Assembly (NCBI GenBank): GCA_003415625.1 | Contig: PYIU01000003.1 | Coordinates: forward strand, 6,696,001-6,760,000 | Origin: Aquanectria penicillioides | Lineage: Eukaryota > Ascomycota > Sordariomycetes > Hypocreales > Nectriaceae | DNA length: 64,000 bases | Direction of reading: 5' to 3' | In this document: positions 33,901 through 43,044 of the stretch, piece after piece | Numbering within the stretch: the first letter of the stretch is position 1 | How the letters are laid out: every line of letters starts with the position of its first letter | Position numbers and translations under genes: made by a program | The notes under the pieces: generated by a model | The model's input: only the letters and a program-made list of their open reading frames with translations | Databases searched by the model: none | What the model was told of the DNA's origin: nothing

Positions 33901-35812
33901 CGGAGGTTGCCACTGCCCGACATGAGTTCGGGAACGCTAATGGCCCGGCGGCAATTCCAAATGAACGACTTCTCAGGACCAGAAGTCTCCTGCCGATCGT
34001 CACAGGATTTCCGCACCACCGGTGTTGCGATTGCGATCGAAGATGAGCTGGTCAAGCCATGGGCGAGGTCTCGACCGTTAGCCATGCCGCCTAGTGATGC
34101 AGGTGAGGCTCCGCAGATTTGGCTGAACCCTGTCCCGGGGTGAGATGTTTCAAGCAACAATGCTCGAGTTGGGATCGACGATTGGGGTTGTCGAACCACG
34201 TCTCAAAGTGGCAGCCTCAGCGAAGGCCAGGGCCACCCGCAACGCCTATCACGACCGGCCTCGTCGGATGAGGGAATGGGGAGGGTGGAGTGGGAGGGCA
34301 TGAGGGGAGGGTGAGGGAGGAGGGGCACTACCCAACTAAGGTCAGCCCAACTCTCAAGTCGAGCTTGGTTCGCTGCTTGGAATTGGACAATGGAACATTG
34401 GAATTGGAGTTGGAGTTAGGCTTGTGAGCCTCGAGCGGGCCCGAATATCGCCAATGCGGCCCCGTTTCTTACCAACTGGCTCGTCCTTGAGAGCTGTTGG
34501 CGATCTGAATATGGATCGTGGGTCCCGGGATCGCGGGCCAGTATGAGGACCCTAACGGTGCCTAGACACGAGCAGTAGCGCCCGACTAGGCCATTGGGGA
34601 AAACAAAACCTATGTATCCAAGTCAGGTCTCGGGGAACCCTTTTTTTGTTTCCTGTCTCTTGTTTGTCCCTAGGTTCGCATTGCAAAGCGCAACGGGCCG
34701 GCGATACAACGGGGAGACTCGACAAACCCTCTCTTTGGGACCGAGGGACGTGTTGCACAGCGCTAACGGCGCCGTCGAGGCTTCCGTTACCACCATACGA
34801 CCAAGAGGGAAACCAGTGAGTTGAGCCATGCACGTCTGCCAACGCTAGCAGTGGATGGCGTAAGTGTGGCGGAGACATACGCCCCTCCTCGCTCGCGGCA
34901 CCCGAGGGGCTCCGTCCCTCTTTTGGTTCGAGGCGATTCCAGCAACTCTCGAGATGCAACCCCGATCGGTCTCCATCTGCAGAATTGCAAAGTGTCGACA
35001 CCTTCCCTCGGTCGTAATGATGGCGAGGGATCATGTTGGACCCTCAGCAAACAGCGGGGAAAGCGGACCCTTTTTGCGCTCGCTTCCTTTTGTAAGCGCC
35101 GCATTGCCGCCCCCGCCTATCAGGCGGGTTAAGGAGCAAAAGCTCCGGCTGCTGGACTCCTGACCCGAATTGGATCAGACACTGTTTGACCAGCAGAGCA
35201 GGCCAGCAGAACGCACACGATTTTGTTCTTTATTCAAAATGGCTCGTAGCCGCAGTCGCGGTCGCGGTCGCATGCCTCTGGCTCCGTCAATGCGGTGCCA
35301 TCCGGTCGTCGCCATGCTAGTCTTTCGCCACGAGGCCGCCTAGTCCGTCGTTTAGGGGGGCACGGTGTCCATCTATCTGTACCAAGTACAGTACCGTAGC
35401 ACTTGCGGTACGTCCTTGGACGCCATTAAGCTCCGGCTTGGACCCTTGCGGTGCGGTGGCAACCAACCCATCCGACCCTGCTGCTCCATAGCAGAGAGAG
35501 GCAGTGACAGCCTACAGCGCCACATCTCTTATATCAGCCCTATCCGACCATCTCGAATTGTTACCAAAGCCTGTCCCAGGCCCGACTTGTCGACAGCTTC
35601 TGGCAACTCAACTCAATCTGGCTCCTACTTCATCCCTCCTTCCCCTCCCCGAGTCCCTCACACCTCAGACCCTGGACGCATTTAAGCCAAGCACCGTCGC
35701 CCATGTCGTGTGTGCAGGAGTCCCCCTTCCTCATCACTACCCACCACCACCGACCACCTCATTCTCGGTCCAGACTTCAAAACTTGGTGAAGCAATCCTG
35801 AGCTCGCGATAA
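30904..35812. other. 4.9-kb block with no recognisable gene
   Basis: ORFs on both strands are all under about 165 codons, overlap each other and show no domain. The left 1.1 kb is A/T-rich and the rest turns G/C-rich from about 32200. Short C or G runs occur at about 32297-32311 and 33027-33039. A faint coding-like string (DNDNDPLISFVDPLSPRRSR in one frame) lies near 31064-31125 but has no continuation. It may hold a long non-coding transcript, a decayed element, or the extended upstream region of the small Cys-rich ORF. Confidence 0.5.
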
Positions 35813-36010
35813 ATGTGCAAGCAGCATACGGCCGAATGCCATGTCTGCGGGAAACTTTATCTCGCCTATGTTGAGTTTTGTCACGAATACCATCCCCCGC
35901 TGCTCGTGTGTCCACGGGGGCTGCTCTATGTTCGTGATGAGATGCGAGACGGACAGTGCCCAAGCCCAGTCTGCCCAAACAGCCTGAGAGGTGGCTGCCG
36001 TGTCATGTAG
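35813..36010 (+). CDS. Small cysteine-rich protein of unknown function
   Basis: 65 aa with eight cysteines at residues 2, 9, 12, 23, 33, 49, 54 and 62, many in pairs (CHVC, CPSPVC) and with HEYHPP and QHT histidines nearby. This pattern suggests a metal-binding cytosolic mini-protein rather than a secreted effector: there is no signal peptide. Similar tiny Cys/His ORFs beginning MC are frequent in ascomycetes, yet I know no function. It ends 143 bases from the convergent NAD(P)HX epimerase. Support is only composition and position, so it may be chance. Confidence 0.42.
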   Translation: MCKQHTAECHVCGKLYLAYVEFCHEYHPPLLVCPRGLLYVRDEMRDGQCPSPVCPNSLRGGCRVM

Positions 36011-36022
36011 TATCATCCATCA

Positions 36023-36075
36023 CCAGCAACACCGACAACACCGACAAACACCGACAAACACCGACAAACCGACAA
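36023..36075. repeat. Short tandem repeat, ACACCGACAA-type unit
   Basis: Five to six imperfect copies of a 9-10-nt unit (ACACCGACA/ACACCGACAA) follow each other between the Cys-rich ORF and the 3' end of the epimerase gene. Confidence 0.8.
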
Positions 36076-36153
36076 CACAAACTACGGCGATACGAAACTA
36101 CAGGAAGCGACACACATCAACATCAGTTGCTCGGCAATTTCAGTGCTTCCACC

Positions 36154-37516
36154 TCAAAGCTTCTGCCCATTCGACCCAATCTCAACCACTTGATCAATAC
36201 CCTCATACTCGGGGACTTCGAAGTCGTACTTCTTAGCAATGGAAGGTGAGACAAAGCTGTGTCTGAAGTTAGCCACTGTCGACAGAGGACCTATCGTGGT
36301 ATGTACCGCCCGCCCACAAAATGACGACCCTTGAAGTGCTTTACCAACGGCTTTGGTGCCGTCAGGCTAACAAGCGCGGTAGGCATGAAAGAGCTCCCGA
36401 TGCCTGACTGGGGAGGGCCGGTTTCAATGTCCCAGGATGAAGGAGCATCCACCGACGTAACCGGCAACTTGGTTTCTTGTAGGGCCTTGATCACCGCGGG
36501 AATGGTTCACGGACTTCGCCGGAAAAACTGAATCCTATGGCAGAAACGTCAAAACTTGCACCACCGACAACAATGAGACAAAACACGGACCGAAGATGGC
36601 ATCTACAACGTGATCGGTTGAGCTCATGGCTGTCGGAAAGTCGTCAACAAAGGGGACGTCGAGATCTTCCAACTGTTTTGCAAGCCGCTGCGTACACGAT
36701 TAGCGGGGAGGTCTTTTGGTGAAGGATCTAAGCCACCATTGGGAGACCGTAATATGAAGGAGAGCTGCCAGGCAAAGAATAGGCCAGGTACACCATCGCT
36801 TTCCATCGAAACCTCCGGGGAATAGAAGGACACACGATGAAATCCTGGATCCATAGAAACAATACATCCACTGGCGTACCCGGAGTTCCTAACCAACATC
36901 TGGTCCTTTACCATGCGATCTAGAAAGTCGCGGTATACCATTGCGTGAATCAAACCAAAAAAAAAGAAAAAAAGATTTAAATAAATAAAATAAAACATGC
37001 TTACCTGATACAGTTCATTTTTGCTTCGCTTGGGGTAGAACACTGTTGGCTGATAGCCGTATTGGCGGAGGTGGCGAGCCGCAACTAGTCCATCACCGCC
37101 TACGAGAAAGTCAATGAATAAACACACAGAATCAGGCGGCAACGCCATTTATCATACCGTTATTGCCTGGTCCACATGCTACTAAAATCCTCCGGCCCTT
37201 AGCCAGGGGTTGAAGACGATAGACTGGTTGGATAATACATTAGCACCGCCGTAAAACAACGCTCACGCAATATCCGACGGATTCGCATATATCAATCAGC
37301 GAGCATCGATTGTAGGAGCCAACTCACTGGCTTGTGAAACGGACAGGCCAGCTAACTCCATGAGCTGGTCAATGGAAAAGGCACCCGTGCTCATAAGCTC
37401 CTGGTCTAGAGCGGCAGCGGCCTTGGCTCCGAGAGTCTAGTTGATTGTAGGTGTCAGCCATCTGTGCGGGACCGAGTGCAACCAACAGTGTTGTCAAGAA
37501 TCACCTTGATCGCCAT
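36154..37516 (-). CDS. NAD(P)H-hydrate epimerase (YjeF_N family), with an apparent one-base frame break
   Basis: Seven exons: 37516-37505, 37436-37328, 37223-37158, 37099-37005, 36687-36591, 36534-36307 and 36256-36154. They read [19 protein letters not shown], then [21 protein letters not shown] (the nucleotide-binding GPGNNGGDG loop), [51 protein letters not shown] (catalytic Asp block) and [17 protein letters not shown]. The enzyme converts R-NAD(P)HX to the S form so that a dehydratase can repair it. In exon six, near 36497-36502, the frame needs one more base (PFP to AVIKALQ); as given it stops at TGA. With that base the total is 237 codons, normal for the family. Intron four is 317 nt, far longer than the others (50-104). 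Divergent from mrps16. Confidence 0.85.
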
Positions 37517-37888
37517 GATCAAAATAGAAGGGATGCTCAGTAATTAAACAGGGATGATTTGCACCAAATTGCTTCAGGAAAATCGAGTGTTGGTGTAATG
37601 ATGTCGAAGCAAAGAGTCAAGCTAGCGACTCGAAGGATCCCGGTCGTTGAATGATCATCACCTTAGCACAGTGCCCATCCCGCTAATTACAGCACAACAG
37701 CCCATATTTATCTAGTGTGAGCAGCAACCGCACAGCGATCCCCCCCCCACTTTTACTAGCTAGCGCGGCAAAACCATTACTCCGTTCCGCGTCGAAATTA
37801 TCCACCATCGCCATCGAACAGCTTCGAGGGTCCCTTCGTTGTGGTCGTCAATTGCATCAACTCGCCAATCCTCCAATCCATTGCCGCC
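37517..37888. promoter_or_regulatory. 372-bp divergent promoter region between NAD(P)HX epimerase and mrps16
   Basis: This short spacer separates the start codons of two divergent genes that both act in or near mitochondria. It includes a run of nine C at about 37741-37749. A shared bidirectional promoter is likely from spacing alone. Confidence 0.5.
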
Positions 37889-38318
37889 ATGGTCGTCAAG
37901 ATCCGCCTCGCCCGCTTCGGGCGCCGAAACCAGCCCATATACAACATCGTTGTCGCCCACGCCCGGTACGCCCTCTCTGCCTGCTCGCCCGATTCTTTCG
38001 TCGCACGAGACCATCCACCACACCAACACGATTGCTAACATTCCGCGCAGGACGGCCCGCAACTCTCGCCCTCTCGAGGTCATTGGCACCTATGACCCAA
38101 TCCCCAAGCCCGATCCCTACGACAACTCCGGCAAGCTCCACAAGGACATCAAGCTCGACATGATGCGCGCGAGGTACTGGATCGGTGTGGGCGCCCAGCC
38201 CACGGACACGGCCTGGCGATTGCTCTCCATGGTCAACATCCTGCCCAAGAAGGACTTTGGCCCCAAGGAGAACGCAAAGCCCAAGAGCGTGGAGGCGAAG
38301 AACGTACGAGTACACTAA
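37889..38318 (+). CDS. mrps16: Mitochondrial small ribosomal subunit protein bS16m
   Basis: Two exons, 37889-37965 and 38051-38318, encode 114 aa. The intron is GTACGC/GCGCAG (85 nt). The N-terminus [20 protein letters not shown] is the S16 signature, followed by [14 protein letters not shown] and [27 protein letters not shown], the conserved body where bacterial S16 has its RxxYWLxxGAQPTxxV motif. A short basic tail follows. No added transit peptide is visible; the N-terminal beta hairpin serves as import signal in many S16 proteins. It would be part of the mitoribosome body. A GT at the end (AAC-GTACGAGT) could start a further intron, so the last five residues are less sure. Confidence 0.95.
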
Positions 38319-38818
38319 GAAGCGACGAATTGGGGCTCGAGGCTCTTTTCACAACATGATGCAAGGTGTATGTATGATATGTACAAAAAGCATTTCAAGG
38401 CGTTGGATTGGGTTTGATGCTGGGAGAACGACGTATGGACCTAGCAGCATCCGATGGCAGAGAGGAGGGGAAAGGCAATCCAAAGGAACCCATATGAGGC
38501 TGATGGGCCGTCTCATAGAGGAGACAAACTGGCACATGTACAATATTTCTCTGGATGAAAGAATCCGGGATTACCAAGACACTCACAAAAAGATGAACAA
38601 CATTGACTACTTAAAAGAGATATTTAAAAGCTAAATTTATGGTTGGACACTAGTATTGATGTGTCCAAAAAAAATCAGGTTCTAAATCAAACGCCGGGCC
38701 TATCTGGAAAAGCGACTACCAACTCGCTGTCAAGACGCCTTGTATGCCACCATGAACTTTCTCTTAGCCAACGCGTATTTACCCATCCCTGATGCGGCCG
38801 TCATGAAACAAAGGAAGT
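38319..38818. other. Intergenic, convergent 3' ends
   Basis: Between mrps16 (+) and the amino-acid transporter (-). The frame of an ORF overlapping mrps16 in another phase continues here but has no family features. Confidence 0.55.
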
Positions 38819-40640
38819 CTAGTGAGAGATGGTGAAGAAAATGTTGAGGACCAAGCACACGGCCATCACGACCATTCCGTATATGGCAAGGGCGAGCGAA
38901 AGACGTCGCAGATGGGAGTGCTGAATATGTTCAAGATCCCATCGCCATTTCCTCCGCCATCGCCAAGGGTTGGAAGCACTATGGGCGCTCAAGTTGCTCG
39001 TAATGCTAGCGATACTGGCCGCACTGCGAATGCTCGTCGTGCTTTGGGCCATGGCAGCAGATTCCTCAACGTCTGATGAAGAATCTTCGTCAATGTCGTC
39101 GTCTTCTTTAACAAGGCATTGGTGGTAGCTGCTTTCAGGGTCACTGATCTTGTAATAAAACAGACCAGGGAGGATGAAACTGATTGATGTCGATCCGGTA
39201 CTGCCAACAAAGGCCAGCACGCGTTGGAGGCTGGTAACGGACAAGGCGGTGATGTAAGCCAACACCAAAATAAACGTGGTGAGGACAGCAAAGCGGAGGT
39301 CAGACATGTTACCACCTCCGTGATCACCCCGTGGCGGGGCAGCCGGATTTAGCAACGGCGAGGCGGTTCGGCCATTGGCAGGCTGGGTCCGGTTGGGCCG
39401 CCATTTCAAAACGGCATCGAGAGAGGCGCGACAAGGGTGAACTTGTAATGGAACAGAGAATGTCACCAGTACCACAATAGCTGCCTTGCCAATGGTTGAT
39501 GCGACACCGGTGGGGTCTATCACATGTTAGATATATATCAGGAGAAGTAGAGGCCGAGGGTGACCTACACATGGAAACAATGTTTCCGACAACGGCGTTG
39601 CCAAATGTAATGTATCCGGTGATAGCTACCAAGGTATAGATGGAGGCAGCAGAACCAATGCTGAGCCCCACGACTCCCATGACACTGGAAGGGGAGCCGT
39701 CTTTGAGTTCGTTCAAAATAGAGAACATCTAGGTCAAGTCAGCAGTGCCTCCATTAAACAGCAAGGTAGGTTAAAACCAACGTTTTGGTGGCAAGTGTAG
39801 GCAAAGACCACCACTGGCAAGGCGCTGAGCATCTCTACAGCTCCTCCCCATTGAATGACGCGTATACTGCGAGGGTCGGCGTGCGAGTCGGCCGCAAAAT
39901 GGTAGACGACCAAAACAATGAGGTATCCGATGGAGACGAGGGCGACGAGACTGGTATATTTCAAAGAGTCCAGGCGTCGGAGAAAGCTCAGGGGGATAAT
40001 GAGTAGCATAAATGCTGTGATCCAAAAGTTCCGGTCAACCAGAAATGGGATCTCGGCGGCTCCACCAGTGAACCCCATGACAACTCCAGGCATCAAGTCG
40101 CCAATAATGATCATGTACGAGACGCCGACACCGAAGCACTTTATAGCGATTGCGGCATCGAATATCACGGCGGCGTTCGGGTAGGTGATTTGCGAAAGGG
40201 CGAAGAAAGAGGCGCCGCCTCGGTCGAGATATCTAGCGCATCGAGATTGGAGATGAAGGCCGAATGCTGAGGTCATCCCGGACCAGATAATCATCAAAAC
40301 GCCGAGCATGATACCCATATGTGACATGACGGAAGGCATGGCAAGCGTGCCAGCACCGACAACTTTGAGAACTAGTCAGTAAGATGCTCCAAGCTCGAGG
40401 GCAGGTCTTATCATACTTGTGTTGAGCAGGTTCACGACGCTGCTAATGGTGGTGGCCTGGCCACCCGGGCCATCCTTGTGTCCGCGGTGTCGAGATCTTG
40501 AGAAGAGAAACCCGGTCAGTATTGACAGCGGCAGAAGCAGGCGACTGCAACAATTGAATGCTCGAGTCTCACCTAGACATGACGCCGGTACTCCTCGAGT
40601 TCGCAGCGTTTCCATCAGATATGCTCGAGTAGGTCGTCAT
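38819..40640 (-). CDS. Vacuolar-type amino-acid transporter (AAAP/SLC38, AVT5-7-like)
   Basis: Five exons, 40640-40573, 40496-40417, 40362-39782, 39728-39569 and 39516-38819, sum to exactly 529 codons (528 aa). All introns are GT-AG and 52-76 nt. The N-terminus is short (MTTYSSISDGN...), followed by ATTISSVVNLLNTIVGAGTLAMP, the helix-1 signature of AAAP carriers. The rest has about ten more helices, with VVFAYTCHQN before exon 4 and a C-terminal charged loop (KEDDDIDEDSSSD) before the last helix. Loops between the last helices are long, as in Avt5/6/7, which release neutral or acidic amino acids from the vacuole. Substrate not assignable. Divergent from ro-10, 1.1 kb away. Confidence 0.92.
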
Positions 40641-41730
40641 TAGCCCGTGGAGGTGCTCGCAGGGACGTCGTCGCAGGGTTCGGGAGGCAAAGATGGGCAG
40701 CGCAAACAAAGCAATGAGCGGATCAGCGTCGGTTCATTCGTCTACGTCTCGTCGGTGGTGTAGCAAAGGAGGAAGTTGCAACGCCGGTCGGCGAAAGCGA
40801 GGCGTCAGCGACCTTGGTTAGCGCAGTGCTGTTGCCACTGAAAACGAAACCGGTGTCCCGTCCCGCGGCACAGAGGCCCTAGACAGATGCTCCTCCGGTT
40901 GCGACGAGTCCGTTGATGGGTCGTAGCTGGAGTTTCCGGGCACTCGTGGTGGTTTAGGAGGAGATGAAGAACGTCAAAAAGGCTCTTGTCAGGCAGGAGA
41001 GGACGCTCGCTGCACAAGGTTGGTTTTCCCTAACCCCCCGTTGACCTTTTGGGCCACGATCCATCTTCCTTTGATGACCCGGACCGCCAAGCCCAGCGTG
41101 GCTCGCACAGGCACAGCGGGCGGTACAGCGCAGCGCGGTACCTATTCGCACAGCGGTCAGTGGGGGCCCTGCCACACTCCTGCCACACTCCTGCCACCGC
41201 TTGCGGCACGCGCCCAGCCAACTTCAGGATCGTCCCCGAGGGCCAATAAGAACCCCAAGGCCTCGTCTGTGAGTTGGCCGCGCTGGGGCAGTGCCGCTCG
41301 TACAGCCTGTTTGCGGCTACGAATTGTCGCTGTAACTTGCTGTAACAGACTGCAACCGCGTTAAAACCAACCGCTATACGACCCAGGCCCCAGGCAAATT
41401 ACACGTAGTCAGGTGTGTAAATATAACGGGCTCCATGCAGCCGGCTCCAGGGGTAGCCTCCTCGCTCCGCCAAGCGTCAACGGTCCCATGTCCCAAGTCC
41501 CAAGTGCCCCCCCGTCCGTCCCCCGTCTATCCCCCATCTTGGTCTGTGATACAGCGCTATGGCTCCGCTAGACTCGTTCCTTTATTCATGATCTTGACAA
41601 CTAGAACCTTAAACTTGTTGAACCCCCCCACCCACTTTTTTTTCTCCTCCGCGCTTGTCTCCTGGTGGCCCTGCATCTCCCGCCATCCTGCGACGGCGAG
41701 GCGACAACTGCAACACCAGACGCCGCCGCC
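40641..41730. other. Divergent intergenic region, AVT-like gene and ro-10
   Basis: About 1.1 kb with promoter-type DNA on both ends. A CCACACTCCTG unit is repeated near 41170-41196. Just before ro-10 are C runs and pyrimidine-rich sequence. No gene recognised. Confidence 0.5.
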
Positions 41731-42383
41731 ATGGACGAGACGACCTTGTCCACCCTCGATCTGCTCGAGTCGCGCCTCCTACGTGTCGAGCACCTCCTCT
41801 ACGGCCAGACTGTATCACCGTCTCTCACCCAGGACCCGTCTGCGGTAGAGAAGATCGACGACCTTGAAAGGCGCTTCTCTACCCTCGTCTCCAAGATCCG
41901 CGTCTACGGGGAGCTCCTCAAGATTTGTATGATGCCGTCAATGCTCTTCGATCTCGCCCTCAAGCTCAATGTGTTCCAGATAAATCACACCCCGACTTTT
42001 TCCATACCCCCGACCCCTCCGATCCTCCGTCGCAACTCTCGCCCGATGCGGTCCAGTCCATTGTGCTCGCTTCCGCCTCAGCATTCCCTTCGACGCTTTC
42101 CTCTTTGACCGCGATCAAAGACAGCCCCATCCCCGACCCTGCAGAGAGCGCTGCCCTCATCGCATTAGGAGACCGCATGAAAGCTATCGAAGCTACCCAA
42201 ATCTCCCAGGCAGCAGAGATGGCCGATCTACGAAGACGCAGCGAGAAGATTATCCGGTCTTGGTACGAGACTGGTGTACTAGACAATTCCACTCTTCTGG
42301 CCGACCTGGAATCCAGGGTAGAACTCGCGGAGCGACAAGTCAGGAGAGCAGAAAGGGAGTTGGAGATGGAAGACGAGCTATGA
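41731..42383 (+). CDS. ro-10: Dynactin p22/p24 subunit, RO-10 type nuclear distribution protein
   Basis: Two exons, 41731-41926 and 41980-42383, encode 199 aa. The intron is 53 nt (GTATGA/TTCCAG). The protein starts MDETTLSTLDLLESRLLRVE and continues ERRFSTLVSKIRVYGELLKIYKSHPDFF, a helix-rich pattern of the smallest dynactin shoulder subunit (DCTN3 relatives, known in Neurospora as RO-10). The last 60 residues, IRSWYETGVLDNSTLLADLESRVE and on, are a coiled coil. It joins p50 and p150 in the dynactin shoulder, needed for dynein-driven nuclear movement in hyphae. The match rests on pattern and length; sequence identity is usually low in this family. Confidence 0.8.
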
Positions 42384-42957
42384 ACCATTCACACGCGGGC
42401 CTAGAAATGAATCATTAATGTTGGTTTTTTTAATGCTCTGCCGATCTTGGGTTTCCGAGATCGTGAGAAAACATTTAAAAATAGATAGCATAAGCATGGC
42501 TCCAAGCTCCAGGACGGCGAAGTGCCGTCGAGCTATGTATCGCGCCCGGCAGCACGGAGAACGCGAACAGAAGAGCCGCCACCTCACTCAGCATGTTTCA
42601 AGGTACCTACTCGCAAGGTACTAATTCTCTGAGAGCCGTGCTTGAAACATGATGTGCTGGATGTGTTCATGCGACAAGTTCATGTGATAGAGGATGATAC
42701 ATAAGGTCATAAGACCAACTACTTCTAAGTAATCAGCACACATTATGGCGCCATTTTTTTTTTCTTTGTCAACCAAATACCTCGCTTCTATTCGGGTATA
42801 GTAGCAATAGGGTTGTCGGGTGTATTCACGAAGTTCATCTTGGAACTACAGTCTTCATTCATGGATGTAATCGGTCACCAACAATGTTCGATTGGGTTTC
42901 CTTCAATCTGGCCAGTCACCTATTGTGTATTATCTAGGCCGGAACGCAACAACCAAT
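42384..42957. other. Intergenic
   Basis: 3' region of ro-10 and the 5' flank of tRNA-Tyr. It has a T run near 42756. No gene recognised. Confidence 0.55.
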
Positions 42958-43044
42958 CCCCGAGTAGCTCAGTTGGAAGAGCGTTCGGCTGTAACTGCCC
43001 CTCTCGTTACCGAAAGGTCACCTGTTCGAACCAGGTCTCGGGGA
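42958..43044 (+). tRNA. tRNA-Tyr (anticodon GUA) with a 14-nt intron
   Basis: Acceptor stem CCCCGAG pairs with CTCGGGG, with A as discriminator. The anticodon stem TTCGG/CCGAA encloses CTGTAA, with the anticodon GTA at 42991-42993. The intron at 42995-43008 follows base 37, the standard place for eukaryotic tRNA-Tyr. The T arm is ACCTG-TTCGAAC-CAGGT. Upstream and downstream are A/T-rich. Confidence 0.95.
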
